A stretch of DNA of 36,316 bases, taken from NCBI GenBank assembly GCA_015680685.1, contig MNCI01030688.1, positions 45,553-81,868 on the forward strand, read 5' to 3'. The position numbers and the translations under genes were made by a program. Below the pieces are notes generated by a model, which ran no database searches, had not been told where the DNA came from, and saw only the letters and a program-made list of their open reading frames with translations. How positions within the stretch are numbered: position 1 is the first letter of the stretch; every line of letters starts with the position of its first letter. Of this stretch, positions 11,139-20,693 are shown one piece after another. The stretch is from Gnetum montanum. Taxonomy: Eukaryota; Streptophyta; Gnetopsida; Gnetales; Gnetaceae.

Positions 11139-12188
11139 CACCTAGAGGATTACTCCTCTCAAACCTGATGTGCAATTTCTTCCCCATGCCACCCGCTGGC
11201 TCAGCAAACTCCTCAGTCAAACGAGGCTTCTTACAAGGCACTGATGAGTCCACTATCTCAGCCGCCAGGCACTTCCCCCTTGACGCATCGCCAGTATAGG
11301 AAGGGAGTGCCCCACCCATGCTTTCTTGACCTCACATTCGAGGTACCTCCATGTTCCTAGTCGTTACAAATAATGACTCCTAGATCCCTTCAGGAGGGTC
11401 CTACGACCGGACGATGCAGAAAATATGGGAAATCCATGATTTAGAAATCTGGTCATGGTCTTGCTGCATCCAAACTCCATCCTGTTGGACAACTAGAAAC
11501 TCGGCAAAGCGCCAGAAGAAAGCTATGAAAAAGGAAAAATGCATGTTGAAACATGACTCAAGCTTCTTGCAAAGCTTGACCATTTCAACGTGCAGGCCTT
11601 CGGTGAAATAGCTGGCCCAATTGAATCACGTCCCCTCCTCCATGACCTCTCGCATAATGCAATCTTGTTCTATAGTGAGGAATCTCCCTTGGGAGAGTGT
11701 CTTGGGGAAGGTCTGAGCTCAAAAAAGGGGGTAAATGGTGTTGGCCACTGCCAACTCAATCCCATCGACAGGGATCCCTTTGGCCTCTTTCTTGAGCCCT
11801 AGCCACTCCTCTATCCCTTCCTAGAATTTGGCGCTCCTCTTCTACTTTTCCTCTATAGGAAAGCCATCGGAGGGGACCCTGAAGAGATCAGTGAACAGCT
11901 GAGTGTCGATGTCAAAATTTACGCGCACGTTACGCACGCGTACGCAGAGATGCTTGGCTTCTTCACTGAAGGAGTTGACTAAGGTTAACATTTCACCCGT
12001 GGTGACATTAGGGGTTATGGCCAAGAAAAGGTCCATTAGTCTGGCCTCCTGAAGGTTATTGGTCAAAACAGTAGGGGCCACTCTATGGCCGAGCTAGTGT
12101 TATGCCTCCTTTATGTCACCGTAGCAGAAAAAGATATTGCTCGCGTCGCGACCGGAGGCCATGATCGTGATTTCCCGTGATTCCTTGA
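11139..12188 (-). other. Exon 4: domain resembling plant transposon-associated proteins
   Basis: Residues 282-631 of the antisense gene product. It contains LVNSFSEEAKHLCVRVRNV, followed by a 'loop then F-x-V-P' stretch (TDLFRVPSDGF), then FNWASYFTEGLHVEMVKLCK and a hydrophobic helix HFSFFIAFFWRFAEFL. This order (LV..F, V.V..V, FRVP, a W/A-rich helix, hydrophobic helix) is like that of plant transposon-associated proteins and of the pseudogene at 26052-27066. The similarity is by pattern only. About nine nonsense codons are present in this exon. Confidence 0.4.
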
Positions 12189-12678
12189 CTGGATACATAA
12201 AACAATAGCTAAGCCGAGATTGCAAAAAATAAAACAAGACAACTTCACACATCATTGCTGACTGATAACATTAACTCAATTCATCATCATAATGAAGATT
12301 ACCAGGTCTGAATAGCAAAGGAAATGAAGGGATTTTCCTTCGCATGTCGATGACAGTGAGGGGAGGATCCAAGGTCCATTTCCTATCCAACCATCCAAAA
12401 ATTTTACACCTAGCAAAGAAGTTGGCATAGTGGGTCAGGTACTATGGAATTTCAAATGCTAGTTGTTCCATAACAGTGGCCCGTACATTGCTAATAGCAG
12501 TAAATTCACTAATAGCCCTTTCGGTCAATGACAAGGTATCATTATTTCCCAGGAGACCACTGTCATTGATAAAGAATCTGCATCATAGAAAATAGGTAAA
12601 TTATTTATGCTCAACATAAATCCAGACAACAGTTAGCACGTTGATACACATCGAAACGACACAAGTTTAGATTCTCAC

Positions 12679-13128
12679 CCACCAGCGTAATACACAGTAC
12701 CAAGTGGGTTCTGGAAATAGGTTGTGAGGTGACGAGCCACAAACAAAGTATTGTAGGAGTGATAGCAGTTGAATATGGGCACCTCCTAGATCCAACTCAA
12801 AAGCCTCAAACCTTTGGCACTTTGTTCACGGTCTTGCACCAGCGCAGTCTCTATCCTGCTGTCAGTCAGGAACCCCAAGATGCCCTGCGTCGAACCGACC
12901 AATAACGTCTCTAAAATAGCAGCAGCTACATCACCTAGTAGATGCGACCAAAAAATTACGTTGTAGTTACGAAGCAGAAAATGTAGGAATCCCTATGTGC
13001 CTCTTCGGAACCATATCGCCTCCCTCTTTATGCAAGCATGAGGAGGAGGAACATTGGTCGTGGAAACATGCATGCAGCATAGAACGCCCATGATGTCTAA
13101 AATGATTAGGACAGGCTTTAACATGATA
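12679..13128 (-). other. Exon 2: FCP1/NIF-like HAD phosphatase domain
   Basis: Residues 40-189 of the antisense gene product. Motif I is KPVLIILDIMGVLC, matching the LDLNGVL form of plant FCP1-like proteins; D51 is kept but the second Asp position holds Met. About 27 residues on comes IWFRRG-x-x-GFLHFLL, where the family has a RPG...FL...L stretch. Motif II is NYNVIFWSH (family V-x-x-WS/TS). A Lys-containing AKGLRLL follows. The motif IV region is NTLFVARHL, then NPLGTVYY, where the family has NT-x-L-x-DDSP and NP. The DD pair is AR here, so catalysis is doubtful. Order and spacing of motifs fit the family. There are two in-frame stops. I infer capture of a host gene; a profile search is needed to confirm. 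Confidence 0.6.
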
Positions 13129-13740
13129 CTGTATAATGAAAACATATTACCATTAGACAAAGCATTTTAACATAAAAATTCATCATGCTATAATAGGATT
13201 CACCTAATTCCTAGAAAATTGCATATTTCACTGGAAACACATGGCCAGAATTGCCCAAACCCTTGCAATAGCTCAAGGTCTATCTTTGACAACGGCGATG
13301 AAGGCAATGCTGCGTATTATTCCAGTGTAACATGCAATCATTACGGGAATAAAGGAAAGGAAAAAAATCCTAATTACACTATCTACAAGATATAATATCA
13401 AGATCTTTCGATTATACACAATCTTTGTCTAGTATTATCCAACATCACCTAAACCCTTGTAACAATATAAGGTTCGTCTCCAACAGCAAAGACGAAGGTA
13501 ATACTGCAAACCACAATAGCTCAGCCCATGTAAACAGATATTAACACTCAATGTAACATATACATTTGCAAAAATAATACACAACTATGACAATAGTGCA
13601 AAAGGGTGAACAACCACTTACGGGTTAAGCGGAGTAGCTTCCAGCACCTCAACTCTAGCCAACGAAGCCCATTGTAGACTCTCCTACACTTCATCAATCC
13701 TGGCCAGTTTAGCGTTCTTTCCCTTAACCTTTGGTGCCAT

Positions 13741-14305
13741 GGCTGCAATTGAATGAGTTTTCATAAAATCTCCTGTTTACACCTTGCTTCTGCTCCTCCT
13801 CTGCTATAGCCAAAATCCAAATTCGCGATATATGTAACCCATCTCAAGTGTGAATCATCGGTTTATAAACAAAATGCTTGAAACTAATTTTTCTTTCAGT
13901 CCAATCAATGCGGAACTTTCCCAAAATGCCGGTGTTAGTATGACATGAAACGCGAAGTTTAGGGCATTAATTTCGTTGATATCATGTAAACTGTGGTCTG
14001 AAATGACCTTAAACTAATGCATTTATCATCTTGTAATTCGGTCACATTAACTACGATTTGTACAGAAATTCAAATTTCACAACACGTTAGACACTTCACG
14101 TTACACTTTTCATTTCATTTCATATGCCAGCATCTAGGAAGCTGAGCTTGTTATTATCTTACAGACTGGGCATATTTGTAACAGTCCACTAAGACCTTAA
14201 ACTGGGAGCCTCTTTAATGCTAAAAAGAGAAAAACAAACTCTTATGATTCAACCGATTACCAGAAAAAATAATGTAACAACTTCCTTTTTTGACGTTTTT
14301 TGCAG
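13741..14305. other. Spacer between antisense gene 5' end and RT
   Basis: About 565 bp that must hold both the promoter of the antisense gene (minus strand) and the splice acceptor for pol (plus strand). Two degenerate copies of the CTTAAACT motif occur, at about 14000-14016 and 14190-14202. No ORF of note. Confidence 0.5.
13862..13869 (-). promoter_or_regulatory. Candidate TATA box of the antisense gene
   Basis: GTTTATAAAC, a palindrome, lies about 122 bp upstream of the antisense ATG at 13740. It would place a start of transcription near 13830 with a short leader. There is no other support. Confidence 0.35.
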
Positions 14306-17300
14306 GGCGATTTGCAAATGGATGCAACTTTATTCACACCATTAGCCTTAATAGGCCCATACAGGGAGATCATTAGACAGTCTAACTACACATTGATAGA
14401 AACAAAACCTACCCCTTGTGATACAACCATAGCAACATCGGAAATATCCCCAGATTGGCCACAACATTTGGCCCGAACTCTAGACCTGGAGGCTGGTGGT
14501 GTGACTGAGGATTCTCTCGACAAGGTCTCTGTGGTTATGCACAAAGGTGAGAATAAAAATCTTAGAGCTAGTTCCCTTTTAGACCAACAAACACAGAAGG
14601 GCATAACGCAAGTGCTCCAAAACAATGTTGCTGTATTTGCATGGTCATATGAAGACATGCCGGGATTAGACCTGAGATTAATATAGCATAACATAATTTT
14701 AGACCAACGCATCAAACCAATTAGACAGAAGGCATGCAAGATTAAGCCAGAAATTGCACTAGCAGTGTGTAATGAAATCACCAAGTTGTATCAGGCTGGG
14801 TTTATTCGCGTGGTCGATTACTCAGACTGGGTGTCCAACATCGTAGTTGTCTTTAAGAAAATGGAAGGTATACGCATCTGCATAAACTTCTGGGATTTGA
14901 ACAAAGCCATGATTAAGGACAATTCCCGTTACCTAGTATCGACCAACTAATCGACACAACAACTGGTCATGCGCTTCTATCCTTTATGGATGGTTTCTCA
15001 GGTTATAATCAAATTTGCATCAACCTAGAGCATCAATTGACCACAACATTCATGACACCCTAGGGGACCTTTTGTTACACTATGATTCCTTTCGGGCTAA
15101 AAAATGCTAGGGTGACGTATCAATGGGCCATGACATACATCTTTAGCGACTACCTTTTGGGGAGATTGAACGACTACATAGATGACATAGCCATCAAGTC
15201 TATAAAGTCTGAAGATCATTCAGAAGACCTGGAGTTAGTCCTTAAACGATTCCTTAAGCATGACTTGCAGCTTAACCCAAAGAAATGCGTATTCGGAGTC
15301 AAAAATGGATGCATGTTGGGGTTTGTGGTATCAGAGACTGGCATCTGAGTTGACCCTGATAAAGTTAAAGCCATTGTCGATCTAACGCCACCTACAAACC
15401 TCAAAGAACTACGTGGGTTGCAAGGTAGACTATAGTTCATCAGGAGGTTCATCTCAAAATTAATAGATAAATTACATCCCATGCAACACCTTCTTAAGAA
15501 GGGTGTTAATTTCAAATGGACCAATGACTGTCAGCGTGCGTTTGATGATTTAAAAAAGGAGCTACAACATTTTCCAATGGTCTTCCCACCACAAAGGGAT
15601 CAACCTTTTTACATCTATCTAGCCAGTTCAGACGTGTCCATAGCTGCGTTACTGTGCCAAAAAAGGAATGATGGGTCTGAAGCCCCTATCTATTACCTCA
15701 ATCATGTCCTATTTGCATATGAGACAAGGTACAATGAAGTAGAGCGTAACTGTTTAGCATTAGTCTTTGCACTTAAAAAATGTAGGCATTATCTTTTCTA
15801 TAGTCAGGTCAACATAATCTATAAAAGCAATGTTCTGCAAGCTATCTCAAACAACTTATATAAGAGTAGCAGAATAGCTCGTTGGAAGGCTATCACAGCA
15901 GAATTTGATTTACATTATGTTGGCCAGTCATCCACCAAAGACCAGGCCATAGCTGACCAATTAGCAACATCGCCGATTAAAGATCAAGCTACGATAGAGC
16001 CAAAATTCCCAGATGAGCATGTACATAGTTTAAGCCCTGTATCAACAGTCCTTGAAGTGACGTTATACTTCGACGAAGCTTCAACTACTAGAGGCAGCAG
16101 TGCTGCTGTTGTCATTACACTTACCCCTAAAGATGTGCATCCATTGGCTTACCACCTGACCTTCTCTTGTATGAACAACGTGGCAGAGTATGAGGGACTC
16201 CTTAGGAGATTGCTGGCAGCCAGAGAACTCAACGTTCGACACTTGGCGATCCGAGGTGATTTTATGTTGGTCATTAATCAAATCACAAGGGTCTACACCT
16301 ACAAGGTTGTACATCTACAGCCCTACTACGATATGGCTAAAGATCTCCTTAAACAATTTGCGATAGTCGATGCCTGGCATGTGCCACGTAATGAAAACAC
16401 TATGGTCGATGCACTGGCCACCCTGGCATTGAACATGTCACCATGCTTGTTTGCCACTTGGCCCATTTTGATGCTGGAATGTCTAGACCCTGTTATCCAA
16501 GTGGTGCATATTTCTTCATTAAATGCAAGAGGAACGCTAGAATGGTATGACAACATTAAGACTTACCTTCTGCATGGAAAACCATCACATGAGCTAATGC
16601 ATGCACAAAAGGACGCAGTGCACAAACGTGCCAAGAAATACATAATCATTGGAGATAATACCCTCTGTAGACGCTCCTTTGATGGGATATTGCTAACCTG
16701 AATCGATAATAATCAAGTAGAATGAATAGTTAGCGAGGTCCACAAGGGGCTGTGTGAAGGACACGTAGCCCCGCGAGCCATGGTTGCTAAGATCATACGC
16801 CTAGGGTACTATTGGTCGTACATGGAAAGAGACTGCCTTACCAAAGTCAAGACATGTGATACGTGCTAGCAATATGCTAATCTAATACACATGTCACCAA
16901 CCAAATTACATACTACTCAGATTGCTTGGCCATTCCAATGATGTGGACTAGATATCATAGGTCTCATCACTCCTAAATCTTCCGCAGGACATAGCTTCAT
17001 TATCATCGCCACCGAGTACTTTACAAAGTGGGTTGAAGATATCCCCCTATGGAAGATCACATCTCAACAGGTTTGCCATTTCATGCTAGATAATATTGTA
17101 ACTAGATTTGGACTCCCTATGACTATTGTGACTGACAATGGGCCACAATTTAGTAGCACAGAAACCAAATCTTTTTGCGATAACCTTGGTATCAAGCAAT
17201 CTTTTTCTTTACCTTATTACCCACAAGAAAATAGTCAAGAAGAAGTGACAAACAAGGTGATCATCAATCTACTTAAGAAGATGCTCAGTACTAACAAAAA

Positions 17301-17784
17301 ACGATGGCATGAAAAAATCCTCTACATGCTATGGACATATCGTACAATGTGTAGAATAGCTATAGACAGGACACCCTACAGCCTAGTCTATGGGTCTGAA
17401 GCAATGCTACCCTTGGAATTACAGGTTCCATCATTGTGGATGGTCCTATCCATAGTTATAAATGAGACTCAGCACAATGAGTCCAGAATTGTGGATTTAG
17501 ATTTAGTGGAGGAGAAACGCATCTAGATGCTTAACACCATCGAGAGATATCAAGATAAATAGAGATAGAAGCATCGTCACAACCTGCATCAACAACTGAT
17601 CAAGAAAGGAGACTTAGTTCTCAAGGCCATTTGTGAACCAATAGGTAAGTTCTCTACAAACTGAAAAATCCCTTTCCTGGTCATCGGCGTATATGGCAAC
17701 GGAGCATTCAAGTTAGTAGACACCGACGACAACGAACTACCAAATCTAGTGAATCATCTGTATCTAAAGCGGTATTACATCTGA
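14306..17784 (+). pseudogene. pol: pol of element A: RT, RNase H, second RNase H, integrase
   Basis: Starts right after the splice acceptor, with no ATG needed. RT lies at about 14690-15350, with MDGFSGYNQI and YIDD at 15175-15186; the catalytic aspartates are kept. The first RNase H is at about 15590-15900 (ETRYNEVERNCLALVFALKK). The second, archaeal-like RNase H of the Tat clade is at about 16050-16430, with YFDEAS, NVAEYEGLL, RGDFMLVI and MVDALATLA supplying the D-E-D-D set. Integrase is at about 16735-17784: zinc finger H..H..CDTC, GLDIIG, VTDNGPQF, then QEEVTNK for D-D-E. One base is lost near 14921-14928 (frameshift at KDN-FPLP), and there are several stops, mostly TAG where relatives have Gln (e.g. 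14684, 15433, 16867, 17524). Ends with TGA at 17782. Confidence 0.92.
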
Positions 17785-19356
17785 ACATCGACTCAGCTCA
17801 AAATCAGGTAACAAATGTCTGCTACGATGTAAAACTAACAAAGTTGTACACATCCACTACAACATAAAACTGGCACTTCTTGCATGCTTCTACCAAGATG
17901 CTAAACTGGAAAAATTTGTGATCGTCCGCCATGACACGAAATTGGCAAGGTAAGTACATGTTTGCTGAGATGTTAAACCAGCATAGACCTATCCCTGGGT
18001 CATGACATAAAATTGACTCCCATAGCACAGTCTGCTGGGACCATACACTAGCTGTACCACCATCCTCTACGACGTAAAACTAGCAGATTGCAATATGCCT
18101 AGACATTAAACCAGGACCACGACCTGCTGAGGCTTAAAACCAGTGACAACGGTCAACCAGGATCCAAAACTAGAATCTGTCAATAGGCAGTCCATGAAGC
18201 AAGCAAGTGTGATCATTCTTGCACAACATCCCTACCAGATGGAACATGTAAGGCGTTGGGACAGACATAATGCCGTTACCCCGCTGGCATTCTACTGATT
18301 CCTCAGACATGCCGAAAGGCATACTACTGACCCCTTGGAGATGTTGCTACGATGACCACTTTGTAGCTGCACCTCATGGGATCAACTTCGTCACTTGGGG
18401 CCACGAAGAAACTATGGTCATCCGTAGTCTCAGTGGCCTCCATCCATCATCGTCACCAAGCTCCAGCTTAGCAGATTCATCTGACTTGTTCTTTGCCCAA
18501 TCATTTGAGTAGCATGAATCTGACTCTCGATAGCAGCTTCACAAACTACGGCACCAACATTGGGATGCTTGCTCCTCGTCAGGGTCCCTGTTTCATGGTC
18601 TGTGCTCTCCTTTTCGCTTTGGATGGTGCTTGTTTTAACAGCCTCCCTCCTTAGTGATTAGGACGATTGCTTCTACGCTCTACTCTTTGTTATGTTTTGT
18701 AGGTTACTTGCTATGACAGCATTGATTGAGAGTGCATTCATTAGTAGGTAAGATGTTGCGATGTCCTGAAGCGATTGCTCAGACTAGCTTGGCCACCTAG
18801 GAGTGCAAACCCTACCTCTCCCTCCATTTGATCCATTATTTCATTTTCCCCTTCCTTTGTTCTTATGACCACTGTTACCTCTTGCTTTGCTTGTACAGAG
18901 CCTGAATATTCAAGCAACACTCTTTTGCATCTTTATGTCCATGAGCTGGCGTAACGCAACTCGCCTAAATGGAATGTTTTTCAAAAAAAAGGAGAGGCAA
19001 AGTTTGGTAAAATGGATGTAAAACAGCTCATCCAGGCCACGCAGGTGTAACACAACTCATCCGTGCAAGCCCTCCATATACAGTATGACGGTGTAACCTC
19101 TCACAAATACATTCGCGGAAGGATGCTATAACTTATTTGCAAAAGTTTCATGTTCACGTGCTTGAGTCTTTCCCAAACCTCCCTCCTTTTATTCCAATAA
19201 AATCCCTTCTATGCTTTCTTCCCTACCCTGCCTTGGCACTCCCAGGTTTGACAAAGTGACATTTGAGCAATCTTCGAAGGACGTTGTTGATGCCTTTACC
19301 TCTCTGGTGTTTTCCATTCTTTGTTGACATCTTTTGGGTAAGCCCTCTAAATGTTA
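17785..19356 (+). other. Non-coding spacer between integrase and polypurine tract
   Basis: 1.6 kb without a recognisable gene. The first part (17815-18175) is a degenerate short repeat, listed separately. An open frame at 18270-18512 gives a Ser/His-rich product with no familiar features, and I do not call it a gene. Around 18950-19100 there are a few GTGTAACACAACTCATCC-like words of unknown meaning. Confidence 0.5.
17815..18175 (+). repeat. Degenerate (G)ACGTAAAACTAGCA short repeats
   Basis: About ten units spaced 30-45 bp with a core like CTACGACGTAAAACTAGCAG (17819, 17853, 17890, 17929, 17960, 17998, 18066, 18095, 18126, 18160). The core ends in TTAAACTAG or TTAAACCAG, the same ending as the GGCCTTAAACTA motif in the other spacers. 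Confidence 0.55.
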
Positions 19357-19368
19357 ACAAAGAGGGGC
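19357..19368 (+). promoter_or_regulatory. Polypurine tract of element A
   Basis: AACAAAGAGGGG followed by CCAT and then the 3' LTR. Element C has AATAAAGAGGGG, CCAT and its LTR in the same arrangement on the minus strand. This primes plus-strand DNA synthesis. Confidence 0.85.
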
Positions 19369-19371
19369 CAT

Positions 19372-20693
19372 TGAAACACCATACAATTTTTAAAGCCTCG
19401 ACGGTTTGGAAAAATCTAGTAACCCAGGCAGGGAGTGACAACAAGGCACAACACAGTATAGATGAAATTCAGGTGACAGAACAAAATAATGGATGCATGA
19501 AAGCAAGTCTTCCACTTTGCGAGTTTTCCATGTTCCAAAATCTCAACATCTAGTACATTACGCTGCATTACGCGACATAGCGTAATGCCGCGATACACAG
19601 CATAATATCAAAGATAGTCTACCACGGCATCAAAAAAAATGGCTAAGGGGGGCCATTACGCTCTGTTACGTAGTGCAGCGTAATGAAACCCCGAAAGGAA
19701 TTGATCAGAAATAGAGGAAGCACGGCAACAATACTTCAACTTTTGCGATTTCATTATTTTACGCTGAATTATGCTATGATGCATAATGTAGTGTAATGCA
19801 GTGTAATGCAAGTAACGACGAGCACAATTCAAACATCAGTAGTTCATATGCCACAATACTCTCTCTAGCATATTACAGTGTAATTAAAGGACAGTCTATT
19901 GCCAAAGCCCACACGAGGGTAGTTTATGATGCGCTACATAGCATAGCATCGCAAGCTTCAATGACAACACATTGAGTCAATGGCATCTTATGAGTTTAGG
20001 ACACGCGGCACTTAAACTACAGTTTCCTCCTGACCCTAACCTTATAAATGCTCTAGTTGACGAAGCTCACAAGGGTTGGCAAAATTTTCTCTCTTTGAAG
20101 ATTGGTGAAAGAGCAAAAGAGAATCAACGATCATGAGAACATCAGAGGTGATTGACAAGAACTCTTGATTAGAAATAGTCAGCTACCAGATATTCTCTCC
20201 TGGGTCTAACTTCCTTGCACCCATATTGACCAGAATAAGGTAGATTGATCCTCGCTTGTTTCATCTTTAGATAACTTTCTTGTTACGGGCATGTGCTTCG
20301 TCCAAACTGAAGCCCGCCTGAAATCATTTTATAAAACAATATTATTTTCATACATTAAATCCCAGATCTTATGATCGTGTTCCCTACAAAATCTGATCCC
20401 TTGCATCTTAATTATATGGATTTGGTAATCTCATCTAAATCATTTTACATTGTTTTCAATTGGTTTCAGGATTAAAAAATATTGCATCGCCTTATAAAGA
20501 ATCTTCATTTTTCCATCAACTTATTACAAAAAATTTTACTGATCATGTAAGTCCCTATCTGATCAACAAAACCATTCAGGGCACCTTGGATTTGTTTTCT
20601 CTCCAGCATGGTCCTCACACGAATCCGGGGTTAGAACTGTGTACACGGACTTTCATTCGGTATTTCCAGCGACCGATGTTTTTCATCGTTATA
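19372..20693 (+). repeat. 3' LTR of element A
   Basis: Direct repeat of 3063-4384. Differences are mostly C/T and G/A, many at CpG, concentrated in the palindromic first half. The TATA box TATAAAT is kept at 20043-20049. It is followed by GAGGCT (decayed target duplication) and then B's gag on the minus strand. Confidence 0.93.

Larger units (their letters stand above)
9340..13740 (-). pseudogene. Eight-exon antisense accessory gene inside element A
   Basis: Exons on the minus strand: E1 13740-13622, E2 13128-12679, E3 12577-12303, E4 12188-11139, E5 11024-10839, E6 10681-10580, E7 10495-9678, E8 9597-9340. Introns are 493, 101, 114, 114, 157, 84 and 80 bp. All have GT-AG ends except intron 5, which is GC-AG with CAAG|GCAAGT. 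Phases are 2,2,1,1,1,1,0 and give one frame of 1085 codons ending at TAA, with 19 in-frame stops and no frameshift. Domains: residues about 46-187 look like an FCP1/NIF (HAD) phosphatase; 282-630 resemble plant transposon-associated domains; 760-930 are coiled-coil rich; 1001-1085 are acidic. The start MAPKVKGKN lies about 122 bp below a TATA box. Role unknown. The conserved last exons in element B argue for past function in the element's life cycle. Confidence 0.85.
8418..14305 (+). other. Putative 5.9 kb intron between protease and RT of element A
   Basis: The donor is CCA|GTAAAC at 8418 and falls after a complete codon of the gag-pro frame. The acceptor is TTTTTTGACGTTTTTTGCAG, ending at 14305, and the pol frame starts at the next base with GGC, also phase 0. 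Removing the interval joins gag-pro to pol in frame, although the two blocks lie in different genomic frames. Element C has an acceptor-like TTGATATGTAG at the matching place, again phase 0. Ogre elements are known to splice an intron here, but a far shorter one. This interval carries an entire antisense gene. Splicing is inferred, not shown. Confidence 0.65.
3063..20693 (+). mobile_element. Element A: complete Tat/Ogre-type Ty3/gypsy LTR retrotransposon
   Basis: 17.6 kb, bounded by two direct LTRs and nested in minus-strand element B. Order: LTR, primer-binding site, gag-protease (one frame), a 5.9 kb putative intron carrying an antisense eight-exon gene, RT - RNase H - second RNase H - integrase, a 1.6 kb spacer, polypurine tract, LTR. 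A duplicated RNase H is the hallmark of the Tat clade, and an intron between protease and RT is known from Ogre elements. LTR divergence of about 8% in a 430 bp block (roughly 36 differences by eye) marks an old insertion. Internal stops and one frameshift make it non-autonomous now. Confidence 0.93.

Noticed and set aside
13548-13748. Minus-strand frame starting two codons above the chosen antisense ATG, in another frame
   Set aside because: It runs through the donor at 13621 into the intron. The MAPKVKGKN frame joins exon 2 in phase.
18270-18512. Open frame of 80 codons in the A spacer
   Set aside because: No counterpart in C's short spacer, no domain, low-complexity Ser-rich end.
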